NCBI GenBank assembly: GCA_964432995.1
Contig: CAYSPU010000175.1
Location: forward strand, 1 to 12,816
Direction: 5' to 3'
DNA: 12,816 bases
DNA from: CAYSPU01 sp964432995
GTDB taxonomy: Bacteria > Verrucomicrobiota > Verrucomicrobiia > Limisphaerales > JAHDYP01
Within the stretch, counting starts at the first letter, position 1. The number at the start of each line of letters is the position of its first letter. Below are positions 1 through 7,518 of the stretch, piece by piece. A program made the translations under genes and the position numbers. The notes under the pieces are model-generated. The model saw only the letters and a list, made by a program, of their open reading frames with translations. It was not told the origin of the DNA and did no database searches.

Positions 1-767
1 ACCGCCTCCCGCCGCGGATCGTCCAGCGCCAGCCGGTATTCCCGAAAGAAGTCGGCATCCGGTTCCTCAGGGGCCTTCGGACGCAGCCGCCGCAGCGCCG
101 ACTCCAGAAGCTGGACCAGGCGGGTCCGCTTACACACCTGTTTCGCGCGGATGAGACTCAGGTTCTGGGAGGCAAGACCCGAGCCCGGCCCAGGGGCGCC
201 GAATCCCACCACTTCGTTGTTCCCGGCGTAGACCAGAAAAAGGTCGGGCTCGTGCCGCGCGCAATCCCGGGCGATGTGCCGGATGATGTGGGAGTTGATG
301 CCGCGCATGGCGGCGTTGACCACTTCGAAGTTGCGCTGGGGATACTGTGCGCGCAGCAGGACCTCCAGGATGGAGGCGAAACCGTAGGTCGGATTGGGGG
401 TCCCCAGCGCGGCGGACTCCCCCAGCACGAAGATGCGAGTGGTGTGGGGCGGCTTGGGGTCCGCGATCCGAAACGGCTGCCCGAGCACGCTCGGTTGGTC
501 GGGATAATACTGGCGCCGAAACCTCTCGTTGAAAGTGTAGCCCCGGCCATCCCGGGTGGGCCGGAAGAAGTCGGTGGACGAACCGTAGCCAATCACCCGG
601 AGCCCGAGTTCACACGCCCCGAGCACCACCACGGGGCTGAGGCAGGCGAGCGCCACTCTCCCCCATCGGCGTCGAAGCGATCGCGGGCCCGGTGGATCAC
701 GCGGAGTCGACGCGGCAGCGGGCCGCTGGCGGGCCGAAGGAGCGCGATGTTTCGCAGACTTCTTCAT
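1..767 (-). CDS. SGNH/GDSL-type hydrolase, membrane-anchored, C-terminus cut by window edge
   Basis: The minus strand is open from 767 to the window edge (255 codons seen). After a basic, Pro-rich N-terminus there is one hydrophobic segment at about residues 38-50, followed by ELGLRVIGYG (53-62), a membrane-proximal motif I associate with large verrucomicrobial SGNH proteins. SGNH block I is FVLGESAALG (113-122), with GES in place of the usual GDS. Block III is YAGNNEVVG (180-188), containing G-x-N-E. The stretch FEVVNAAMRGINSH lies between them. The catalytic Asp/His block V would be beyond the edge. From the family it is probably an envelope-facing esterase or acyl-modifying enzyme; relatives often carry C-terminal TPRs, which cannot be checked here. 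A second in-frame ATG at 797 would add ten residues. Neither start has a clear Shine-Dalgarno. LGAC at 49-52 resembles a lipobox, but the long leading region makes a transmembrane anchor likelier. The gene is divergent from the S74 protein at 918. Confidence 0.82.
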   Translation of the reverse strand, partial: MKKSAKHRAPSARQRPAAASTPRDPPGPRSLRRRWGRVALACLSPVVVLGACELGLRVIGYGSSTDFFRPTRDGRGYTFNERFRRQYYPDQPSVLGQPFRIADPKPPHTTRIFVLGESAALGTPNPTYGFASILEVLLRAQYPQRNFEVVNAAMRGINSHIIRHIARDCARHEPDLFLVYAGNNEVVGFGAPGPGSGLASQNLSLIRAKQVCKRTRLVQLLESALRRLRPKAPEEPDADFFREYRLALDDPRREA

Positions 768-870
768 CTCGGGCCGGGTCCGAACCGGACTCAGCATAAG
801 TCCGCGCCGGACAGTGGGACAGAGAAAACACCGCCGGAGATGCCGCTTGCTTCGTTGAAGATTGGTCGGT

Positions 871-899
871 TTGATGCCGCGAAACAAGCCGGGCACAAT
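871..899 (+). promoter_or_regulatory. possible sigma70-like promoter for the S74-domain protein
   Basis: TTGATG (871-876) and CACAAT (894-899) are separated by exactly 17 bp, and each matches 4 of 6 bases of the sigma-70 consensus hexamers. The predicted transcription start would lie only about 10-12 nt before the ATG at 918, giving a very short leader. This fits the absence of a Shine-Dalgarno sequence. It sits in the divergent intergenic region shared with the SGNH gene. The match is modest and could be chance. Confidence 0.3.
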
Positions 900-917
900 C
901 CACAAGCAAGCTGCGGT

Positions 918-2930
918 ATGAAACCTCTCCCAACCCTCCTCTGTCTGTCGGCATCCGTCCTCTCGGTCCTGGTAAGCCACGCGGCACCTCTCGGCACCGA
1001 GTTCAGCTATTCTGGCGTGCTCCAGAACGGTGCGCAACCGGCGCAGGGCGACTACGACCTGCGCCTGAGCCTCTACGATGCCGCCGCCGAGGGCACCCGG
1101 ATCCATGACGCCCTCACCAACCTGAACGTGTCCGTGTCCAATGGGGTCTTCCGCACCGTGATGGACTTCGGCGCCGAGGTGTTCGATGGCCAAGCCACGT
1201 GGCTGGAGGTCGGGGTCCGCCCAGCCGGCAGTTCGGACGACTTCGAGGTGTTGTCCCCGCGCCAGGCGCTCCTGGCCGTACCCCACGCGCTGCACGCCCT
1301 CAACGCCGAAACCGCCGCCACCGCGGAAACGGCCACGACCGCCACGACCGCCCTCACCGCCGCCACCGCCACCACCGCGGAAGGCCTTTCCCCCAACACC
1401 GTGAACACGGCGGCGATCCAGGACGAGACCATCACGGCGGCCAAGATCGCTTCCGGCCAAGTCGTCAGGAGCTTGAACGGACTTCAGGACCACGTCCTGC
1501 TGTCTGCCGGCGCCAATATCGTTCTGGATGCCAACGGCAACAGCCTGACGCTGAGCAGCCCGGTCTGGAGCCTCTCCGGCAACCAGGGAACGACTGCCGG
1601 AGTGGAATTCCTGGGCACGACGGACGATCAGCCGCTCGAGTTCAGGGTCAACCAACTGCGGGCGCTCCGGTTGGTCCCCAACACGAACCAGGGCACTGTC
1701 AACGTCATCGCCGGGAGCCCCGACAACGAAGTCGATCCCGCGGCCTATGGGGCGACCATCGGCGGCGGCGGCGGCCGACTCGGCGCCGATGTGGTCTATC
1801 CCCAACTCGTGCGGGCCGCCTACGGAACGATCGGCGGGGGCGCCGCCAACACGATCGAGATCAACGCCTCCGCGGCCACCGTGAGCGGCGGACTGTCCAA
1901 CCGCGTCGCCGAAATGGCGACCGACGCGGTCATCGCTGGCGGCCGGCTCAACCGCATTGAGGATCACGCCTATCGCGGCACCATCAGCGGCGGGTGGATG
2001 CACACCATCGGGGCCGAGTGCTACCACTCGGTCATCGCCGGGGGCTGGTCCAACAGCATCGCCGGCAACTCATCCGTCATCGGCGGCGGCACCGAAAACG
2101 CCGTCCTGGAAGGCGCCCGCTACTCGGTCATCGGCGGTGGTGGCGGCAACGTGGTGGAGGCCGGGGCCTTCACCGGAACCATCGCCGGCGGCGGCGAGAA
2201 CGTCATCCAGGCTGAGTCCTACCGCTCCACCATCGGCGGCGGCAAACTCAACAACATCGGCCCCACCGCACCGCACTCCACCATCGGCGGCGGAATCACC
2301 AACCGCATCCTCGAGAACGCCGAAGCCGCAACCATCCCCGGCGGGTCCGGCAATTCCGTCGGCGGCGCCTTCGGATTCGCCGCAGGACGCCGCGCCGCCG
2401 CCGCCCACACCGGCGCCTTCGCATGGGCCGATTCCGTGGACGCGGATTTCGCGTCGCAGGCCGACAACGAGTTCGCCGTCCGCGCGACCGGCGGCGTGCG
2501 CCTCGTCAGCGCGGTCGACGAGAGCGGCCAGCCGACGGCCGGTGTGGCCCTCGCCCCCGGCAGCGGTTCCTGGTCGACCCTGAGCGATCGGGCCGCCAAA
2601 CGGAACTTCGAACCCGTGGACGGCCGCCGCGTCCTGGAACAGTTGGCAGCACTCCCCATCCAAACCTGGAACTACGCGCAGCAGGACAAATCCGTGCGCC
2701 ATCTCGGCCCCATGGCCCAGGACTTCCAGGCCGCTTTCCACCTCGGCGAGAACGAGCGGACCATATCCACTGTCGATGCCGACGGCGTGGCCCTGGCCGC
2801 GATCCAGGGCCTCCACACCCTGATCCTGGAGCAGGAATCCGAACTCGAAGCCCGCGACGCCCGCATCGAACGGCTCGAGCGGGAACTCCAGGAACTCAGG
2901 GAGATGCTCAGCGGGCGGGTGAATCAGTAG
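918..2930 (+). CDS. secreted tail-fiber-like protein with YadA-like repeats and peptidase S74 chaperone domain
   Basis: The product is 670 residues. A signal peptide (1-23, ending SHAA) fixes the start at 918; the open frame runs further upstream to 252 but overlaps the divergent SGNH gene antisense and has no coding character. Residues 26-125 form a beta-rich domain beginning TEFSYSGVLQNG. Residues 130-155 are an Ala/Thr-rich stalk. EFLGTTDDQPLEFRVN (230-245) is a linker motif typical of verrucomicrobial members. Residues 280-482 hold twelve [TV][IV]xGGxxNxI repeats, mostly 17 residues apart, then a YadA-head-like GFAAGRRAAAAHTGAFAWADS (486-506). Residues 553-635 match the peptidase S74 intramolecular chaperone, with the SDxxxK dyad at Ser556/Lys561. 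A coiled coil (about 633-664) ends the protein. By family knowledge, the S74 domain trimerises the beta-helical part and then cleaves itself off before the serine. The likely result is a trimeric surface fibre for adhesion or structure. It is followed by an inverted repeat, not an obvious terminator. Confidence 0.88.
   Translation: MKPLPTLLCLSASVLSVLVSHAAPLGTEFSYSGVLQNGAQPAQGDYDLRLSLYDAAAEGTRIHDALTNLNVSVSNGVFRTVMDFGAEVFDGQATWLEVGVRPAGSSDDFEVLSPRQALLAVPHALHALNAETAATAETATTATTALTAATATTAEGLSPNTVNTAAIQDETITAAKIASGQVVRSLNGLQDHVLLSAGANIVLDANGNSLTLSSPVWSLSGNQGTTAGVEFLGTTDDQPLEFRVNQLRALRLVPNTNQGTVNVIAGSPDNEVDPAAYGATIGGGGGRLGADVVYPQLVRAAYGTIGGGAANTIEINASAATVSGGLSNRVAEMATDAVIAGGRLNRIEDHAYRGTISGGWMHTIGAECYHSVIAGGWSNSIAGNSSVIGGGTENAVLEGARYSVIGGGGGNVVEAGAFTGTIAGGGENVIQAESYRSTIGGGKLNNIGPTAPHSTIGGGITNRILENAEAATIPGGSGNSVGGAFGFAAGRRAAAAHTGAFAWADSVDADFASQADNEFAVRATGGVRLVSAVDESGQPTAGVALAPGSGSWSTLSDRAAKRNFEPVDGRRVLEQLAALPIQTWNYAQQDKSVRHLGPMAQDFQAAFHLGENERTISTVDADGVALAAIQGLHTLILEQESELEARDARIERLERELQELREMLSGRVNQ
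1755..2363 (+). repeat. twelve-fold 51-bp (17-residue) coding repeat within the S74 protein
   Basis: The [TV][IV]xGGxxN motif recurs at residues 280, 304, 321, 338, 355, 372, 387, 404, 421, 438, 455 and 472. Spacing is 17 residues (51 bp) in nine of eleven steps, with one step of 24 and one of 15. The DNA units share the core atcggcggcggc but differ elsewhere, so this is an old, diverged protein repeat and not a fresh tandem duplication. The pattern predicts a left-handed beta-roll like YadA-type heads, one turn per repeat. Confidence 0.8.
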
Positions 2931-2931
2931 C

Positions 2932-2986
2932 GCGGACTGACGTCCGCGGCTACGAAGGGGGATGGTAGCCGCCGACGTGAGTCGGC
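2932..2986. repeat. imperfect inverted repeat, likely dispersed intergenic element
   Basis: Two 22-nt arms, 2932-2953 and 2965-2986, are inverted copies matching at 19 of 22 positions, with an 11-nt loop (2954-2964). Each arm carries a gcggactgacgtccgc-like core that is nearly self-complementary. The element starts 2 nt after the stop codon of the S74 protein. No T-run follows, so a classical intrinsic terminator is unlikely, though the hairpin could protect the mRNA 3' end. It resembles the small palindromic repeats scattered through verrucomicrobial genomes (inference, not searched). Confidence 0.6.
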
Positions 2987-3033
2987 ACCTCCCGGCCAGG
3001 CGCAGCATCAAGATGGGCCCCTGAACTTCGGCA

Positions 3034-3047
3034 TGGCAAAGTTGCCA
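3034..3047. promoter_or_regulatory. 14-bp palindrome, possible operator
   Basis: TGGCAA-AG-TTGCCA is a perfect dyad of 6-bp half-sites around a 2-bp centre, lying 104 bp before the start of the vWA-like gene. This size suits a dimeric repressor site. No regulator gene is in the window, and a site this short may be chance. Confidence 0.2.
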
Positions 3048-3090
3048 GGGATCGATATCCTTCGCCCCAGTCGACGCTGCGGATTCCGCA

Positions 3091-3111
3091 CCGCGCGGGC
3101 CGATCGCGCGG
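3091..3111. other. GC-rich hairpin upstream of the vWA-like gene
   Basis: CCGCGCG (3091-3097) and CGCGCGG (3105-3111) form a perfect 7-bp stem with a 7-nt loop. It lies 40 nt before the ATG at 3151, so it could be in the leader of that gene. There is no T-run. In such GC-rich DNA a stem of this size is only weak evidence of function. Confidence 0.25.
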
Positions 3112-3150
3112 CGGACGCGGACGAAACGAATCACCCCGAACGATCTTGAG

Positions 3151-3780
3151 ATGAACGTGTATCCTGCTCTCCTTCTGAGTCTCGCGCTGGCGCTCCCCGC
3201 GCAGTGCGCCGTAACTGCCGTCGACGAAGCCCCGCCCCTGTATCGCTACCTCGTCGCAGTCGACCTCAGCCGCGACATGGAGCGACAGCGGGAACAGGCG
3301 GCCGACACCGTCTCGCGACTCCTGATGGGGGGAGTCCAGCGACGCGCCGAACCCGGGCACGTCGTCGGCCTTTGGCTGGTGGGCGATCGCTTCCTGACGA
3401 ACGCGCTCCCACCCACAACATGGATTCCCTCGCAAGCGGTCGACCTGGGGAACGAGGCCTTCCGCTTGATTCGGGATCAGCCGCTGTCAAAGGGCAGCCT
3501 CCAGATCGAGGCGATCCTCCACGCCGCCCAGACCGCCGGCCGCGAGTCCGGACGACTGACGCTCTTCCTGGTCACCTCCGGCTTCGCCCCGTTGAGCGGG
3601 ACCAGCTTCGACAACGAGGTGAACTTCCTCTTCCAGCAGCACCGTGACAAGATGCGCAAGGCCCGCAAGCCCTTCGTCCTGGTCTTCCAAATCGAAGACG
3701 GCCGCATCGTCGCGCACTCGGCCTCGCCGGCGGGCAACGTCGTCCACATCCCCCCGTTCCCGAAGGAAACGGAACAGTGA
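3151..3780 (+). CDS. small secreted von Willebrand A-like domain protein
   Basis: The 209-residue product has a signal peptide (MNVYPALLLSLALALPAQCA, cleavage near residue 20). The Cys at 19 lacks a proper lipobox, so a lipoprotein is less likely. The body follows a vWA/Rossmann-like pattern: a first beta strand YLVAVDLSRDM (33-43), then a helix with EQAADTVSRLL, a strand GHVVGLWLVGDRF, and later a strand LTLFLVTSG. The MIDAS loop reads D-L-S-R-D rather than DxSxS, and the later acidic position is TSG, so metal binding is doubtful. The function is not known. The start at 3151 is chosen because it gives the signal peptide; TTGAG directly abuts the ATG and is too close to be a good ribosome site. 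The gene stands alone between the S74 protein and the helicase, with 162 bp before the latter. Confidence 0.7.
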   Translation: MNVYPALLLSLALALPAQCAVTAVDEAPPLYRYLVAVDLSRDMERQREQAADTVSRLLMGGVQRRAEPGHVVGLWLVGDRFLTNALPPTTWIPSQAVDLGNEAFRLIRDQPLSKGSLQIEAILHAAQTAGRESGRLTLFLVTSGFAPLSGTSFDNEVNFLFQQHRDKMRKARKPFVLVFQIEDGRIVAHSASPAGNVVHIPPFPKETEQ

Positions 3781-3942
3781 GCAGGATTGGTGCGTTCTGA
3801 CGCCGCGGTTGAGGGTGTAAACCGGCATTATTCTGGTTGTTCCCTTCGCTAATTCCTACTTTGGGAACCTGATTTCCTATTGACCGGAATTCCAGATCTG
3901 TGGGCAGATGATAAGGATTAACTCTTTGCTCTGGATGTAACG
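3781..3942. promoter_or_regulatory. AT-richer intergenic region, probable promoter of the SNF2 helicase
   Basis: These 162 bp are clearly richer in A and T than the surrounding DNA, as expected for a promoter region. TTGACC at 3880-3885 resembles a -35 hexamer, but no good -10 hexamer follows at 16-18 bp. GATAAG at 3910-3915 is too far away (24 bp). The start codon at 3943 is preceded by ctggatgtaacg, without a strong Shine-Dalgarno. Confidence 0.35.
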
Positions 3943-6900
3943 ATGGCGCGAGGTTCAAGGAAAAGCAGCGCGACTGCCCGGACGAACGGCACAGCGAAAT
4001 ACGATTCTCACAATCAGGTGCTCGACAAGACCTACGGGGCCTTGGCGGACCTGCGGCGGGAGCTGTCCGACTCCCGGGAGGCGGTGGCGGAGCGAACGGA
4101 CTTGCTGCAGTCGTTTGCCGCCTGCGCGGATCCGCAGCGCGCTTGGCTGTTGCTCGAGGACTACTTCGAACACCTCTCGCTCTCGCGAAAGGACTTCAAC
4201 GCCTATGACTGGTGGCCGCGGCTGCTGGCCGCCCGGGGCAAGGGGCGTCTCGAGGAAACGGCGCTGCTGTTCCTCCGGTCGGGTCGGCCGCTGCCCACGG
4301 AGCTGGCTCCCTATGCCAACCTGCAACGCTTCGCCCAAGTCGAGGCCGAAGAACGTGAGGAGCAGTTGGTCCAACAACTGGAACAGTGGCTCCTGCCGCC
4401 GCCCCCGGAGCATCTGGATTCCCCGCGAGCATCCCTCCGGGTCCAGTGCGAAGCCCGGCCGTTCACCGAGACCTCGCCGGCCGTCAACGCGCTTGGGGTG
4501 CAGTTCATCCTCATCCGACCGCGAGGCGGGGAACGGACCAAAACCCTGCGGGAAATCACCGATCTCACCTTACGTTCCACCCACGAGGAGGAGCAGTTTT
4601 CGCGCGACGACTGGGCGTTCATCGAATGGCTCGCCGGACAGTACGGCCACACCAAGACCACGCGCGACCTCCTTCAGTTGAGCGGCCCCGAGCTGCTCCA
4701 CTGGCTGGCACGCTGGGGGCAGTCCGGGCGATTGCTCTTCGCCGGCGCCAACACCTCCCTCGTCTTCCAGGGACAGTTGGCCGAATTGGTCCCCCAGCTC
4801 GAACCCGCCGAAGGTGAACTCTGCCTCGGGCAGAGATTGTGTCTTCCTGACGGCGTCCATTGCCCGCTGTCCAAGGCCCGGTTCTTCGCCGGCCAACCGG
4901 GCATGGTCCTCGTCGGTCACACCGTCTACCTGCTCAAACGCGCCCCCTCCCCCGCCCTCCTCGAACAGTGGCGCGACCAGCCCGCCCTGCCCGTCCGCCG
5001 CCTCAGCCACCGCTTGCTCGCCCACCTCCGCAAAAACGCCCGCAGCAACGGAACCGACTGGGACGAACTCTGCCTCATCCACGCCGCAGTCCCGCGCTTC
5101 ATCTTCGAGTTGGCCGACGAAGTCGTTCGCGTCCGGCTCTTTGCCCAGAGCGAACACGACGGATCGGAATGGCATTGGACCGGACACGAGTGGCAGCGCG
5201 AGGCCGCCGCCGCGAAACGGAACGGGAACAGCGGACGCCCGGAGATCCTGGACGACCCGCGCCTCGAACCCGCCACCCAGTGGCTGCGGCGCTTCGACTG
5301 GTTCACCCCCGAACCGGGATTGTGGGTGGGCGACGCCAACGAACCCTTCCTCGGCGCCCTGGCCACCGCCTGGGCCGATCGCCCCGCCGAGGCCGAATAC
5401 CTTGGCAATCCCGCCTTCCAACGCCTCTTCCTCACCCCGCGCAAACTCCGTCCCAAGATCATCGTCGGCGGCAGCGGCATCGACTGGCTGAGCGTCTCGA
5501 CGGAATGGGAGCAGGAAGGCATGCGACTCTCGCCGGCCGACCTCCAGCGGCTCACGACCGCCACCGGCCGTTTCGTGAAACTCCCCGACGGCGGCTGGGT
5601 CCGGCTCGACGCCGAGGCGGTCGCCGCCGCCCAGGAAACCATGGCCGACCTCGGCCTCGACGGGCTGACCCCGATCAACCAGAAGGTCTCGCTGCTGCAC
5701 GCCGCCCAATTGGATGACGCCGCCCTGGATCGGCTGGGCGCCGCCCAGGCCAAAGCCCTGCGCCAGCGCCTGGCAGGCTTCACCGGGGTCAAGACCACCC
5801 CCCTGCCCGCGACGGTCCAGGCCGACATGCGCCCGTACCAGAAATCCGGCTACGACTTCCTCTGCCACCTCAGCCGGTTGCGGCTCGGCGGGGTCCTCGC
5901 CGACGACATGGGGCTGGGCAAAACGCTCCAGACGCTGGCCTGGATCGCCTGGTTGCGCGAGCAATCCGGACGCAAGTCCCGGCCGTCCCTCGTCATCTGC
6001 CCCGCCTCCGTGCTGCACAACTGGCAGCGCGAGTCCAGTCGCTTCACGCCGCATCTCAAAGTCCTCATCCTCGAAAGCGGCGCCGCCCGGCATAACCTGC
6101 GCAAGCAGATCCCCGAACACGATCTCATCGTCACCAACTACGCCCTGCTCCGGCGCGACCTCGAGGCGCTGCAGAAGTTCGAGTTCCGCGCGCTGATTCT
6201 CGACGAGGCCCAGTTCATCAAGAATCCCACCGCCCAGGTCACCCAGTGCGTCAAACAACTCGAGAGCGACCTCCGCCTCGCCCTCACCGGCACGCCGCTC
6301 GAAAACCGGCTCCTCGACCTCTGGAGCATCGTTGATTTCGTCCAGCCCGGCTACCTCGGCAACCAGGCTCACTTCCTCGAAACCTACGAGCCCAAGGGCA
6401 ACGGCGAGGACGCCGCCTGGTCCCAAAAGGTCGCCCGCAAACGCCTCGCCTCCAAAGTCCGCCCCATCATGCTCCGCCGCCTCAAACGCCAGGTCGCCCA
6501 GGACCTCCCCGAACGCATCGAGGTCCGCCGCGACTGCGAACTCGGCGAGCTCCAGCGCAAACTCTACCTGGCCGAACTCCGCCGCAGCCGCGACAAAGTC
6601 ATGCAGGCCGTGGCCGAACAGGGCGTTGCCCGCAGCAAAATGCACGTCCTGGCGGCGCTCACTCGCCTGCGCCAGATCTGCTGCCACCCCTCCCTGGTCG
6701 GCAACGACGCCGAGTCCGGCAAGACCGAGACGCTCTTCGAGTTGCTCGAACCCCTGCTCGCGGAGGGACAAAAGGTCCTCCTCTTCAGCCAGTTCGTCCA
6801 GATGCTCGAGATCCTCGAACGCGACTGCCGCCAGCGCGAGATCCCGACGCACATTCTCACCGGCGAGACCAAGCGCCGGCACGAGGTCGTCGGCGCCTTC

Positions 6901-7224
6901 CAGGAAGATCCCAACGCCGGCGTCTTCCTTCTCAGCCTCCGCGCCGCCGGCACCGGCCTCAACCTCACCACCGCCAGCTACGTCGTGCTCTACGACCCCT
7001 GGTGGAACCCGGCCGTCGAAGCCCAGGCCATCGACCGCTCCCATCGCATCGGCCAGACCCGCACCGTCAACGCCTACCGCCTCATCGCCCCCGGCACCGT
7101 CGAGGAAAAAATCTGGGAACTGCAACAGCGCAAGGCCCAGACCATCTCCGACGTGCTGGGCGAAGAAGGCTTCGCCCGCAGCCTCTCCAAAACCGATCTC
7201 GAGTACTTGTTCTCGGAAGATTAG
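3943..7224 (+). CDS. SNF2-family (SWI/SNF-like) DEAD-box helicase/translocase
   Basis: The 1093-residue product has a complete bacterial SNF2 motor in its C-terminal 460 residues. Motif Q/I lies at DMRPYQKSGYDF...ADDMGLGKT (Walker A 653-661, Lys660), motif Ia at LVICPASVLHNW, Ib at IVTNYALL, motif II at DEAQ (754-757), and motif III at LTGTPLENRLLDLW (TGTP 782-785). Then come motif IV (LLFSQFVQMLEIL), motif V (SLRAAGTGLNLTTA) and motif VI (DRSHRIGQT, 1031-1039). These use ATP hydrolysis to translocate on double-stranded DNA and remodel protein-DNA complexes. The first 640 residues are not recognisable as a named domain; a basic tail (MARGSRKSS) precedes a charged helical region, and I see no SWIM-type Cys/His cluster. 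No methyltransferase, nuclease or RNA polymerase gene is adjacent, so a restriction or RapA-like role is not supported by context. The assignment to the family is secure; the cellular role is open. Confidence 0.95.
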   Translation: MARGSRKSSATARTNGTAKYDSHNQVLDKTYGALADLRRELSDSREAVAERTDLLQSFAACADPQRAWLLLEDYFEHLSLSRKDFNAYDWWPRLLAARGKGRLEETALLFLRSGRPLPTELAPYANLQRFAQVEAEEREEQLVQQLEQWLLPPPPEHLDSPRASLRVQCEARPFTETSPAVNALGVQFILIRPRGGERTKTLREITDLTLRSTHEEEQFSRDDWAFIEWLAGQYGHTKTTRDLLQLSGPELLHWLARWGQSGRLLFAGANTSLVFQGQLAELVPQLEPAEGELCLGQRLCLPDGVHCPLSKARFFAGQPGMVLVGHTVYLLKRAPSPALLEQWRDQPALPVRRLSHRLLAHLRKNARSNGTDWDELCLIHAAVPRFIFELADEVVRVRLFAQSEHDGSEWHWTGHEWQREAAAAKRNGNSGRPEILDDPRLEPATQWLRRFDWFTPEPGLWVGDANEPFLGALATAWADRPAEAEYLGNPAFQRLFLTPRKLRPKIIVGGSGIDWLSVSTEWEQEGMRLSPADLQRLTTATGRFVKLPDGGWVRLDAEAVAAAQETMADLGLDGLTPINQKVSLLHAAQLDDAALDRLGAAQAKALRQRLAGFTGVKTTPLPATVQADMRPYQKSGYDFLCHLSRLRLGGVLADDMGLGKTLQTLAWIAWLREQSGRKSRPSLVICPASVLHNWQRESSRFTPHLKVLILESGAARHNLRKQIPEHDLIVTNYALLRRDLEALQKFEFRALILDEAQFIKNPTAQVTQCVKQLESDLRLALTGTPLENRLLDLWSIVDFVQPGYLGNQAHFLETYEPKGNGEDAAWSQKVARKRLASKVRPIMLRRLKRQVAQDLPERIEVRRDCELGELQRKLYLAELRRSRDKVMQAVAEQGVARSKMHVLAALTRLRQICCHPSLVGNDAESGKTETLFELLEPLLAEGQKVLLFSQFVQMLEILERDCRQREIPTHILTGETKRRHEVVGAFQEDPNAGVFLLSLRAAGTGLNLTTASYVVLYDPWWNPAVEAQAIDRSHRIGQTRTVNAYRLIAPGTVEEKIWELQQRKAQTISDVLGEEGFARSLSKTDLEYLFSED

Positions 7225-7300
7225 TCCGCTGCGGCCGCCTGAGGTCCACCACTTGGGAGGTTCACGGTTCGGAGGCTGGATGCTTCAGCGGTTTGAAGAG

Positions 7301-7398
7301 CGAACATCGAACGCTGAACATCGAACGTCGAACACTGAACCGCTGGTTTCAGTTCGAAGTTCGGTGTTCGATGTTGGACGTTCGGTGTTCGGCGTTCG
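7301..7398. repeat. inverted array of 7-bp GAAC/GTTC units (copy 1)
   Basis: The left arm (7301-7340) is built of 7-nt units of the type cgaacat/cgaacgc/tgaacac. The right arm (about 7351-7398) is the same in reverse complement (gttcggt, gttcgat). Aligned, the 40-nt left arm and the complement of 7359-7398 match at 32 of 40 positions, with most mismatches being transitions. The spacer is about 10 nt, so a long hairpin could form. Any translated frames across it (for example SNAEHRTSNTE) are spurious. Such elements are common in verrucomicrobial intergenic DNA by my recollection; copy 2 is at 8547-8637. The flanks 7225-7300 and 7399-7518 show nothing I can name. Confidence 0.8.
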
Positions 7399-7518
7399 TC
7401 TGGAGGAGAAGGAACGCTCAATCCGCACCGCCCGACGGCCCGGCGGGGCGGCGGCTCGCTGCCGCACTCCAGTTGAGGCGTCATTTCTTGATCTGAGACT
7501 CAATGAGAGCTTTCACGT

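Noticed and set aside
252..917. Upstream extension of the S74 protein by 222 codons
   Set aside because: It is antisense to the SGNH gene and would bury the clear signal peptide that begins at 918.
1310..1380. Microsatellite-like acc/gcc-rich tract
   Set aside because: It encodes the Ala/Thr stalk of the S74 protein with varied codons, so it is better explained as a low-complexity protein segment than as a DNA repeat.
2932..2986. Intrinsic terminator of the S74 gene
   Set aside because: A strong stem is present but no T-run follows on the plus strand, so it is kept as an inverted repeat only.
2070..3134. Open frame of 354 codons on the minus strand
   Set aside because: Antisense to the YadA-like repeats and S74 domain and running across the intergenic inverted repeat; Gly/Ala-rich with no signals.
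4570..7125. Long open frame (851 codons) on the minus strand
   Set aside because: It lies fully antisense to the SNF2 helicase, whose motifs are intact. The translation is Gly/Ala/Glu/Asp-rich without domains, as expected when G/C third positions leave the antisense frame open.
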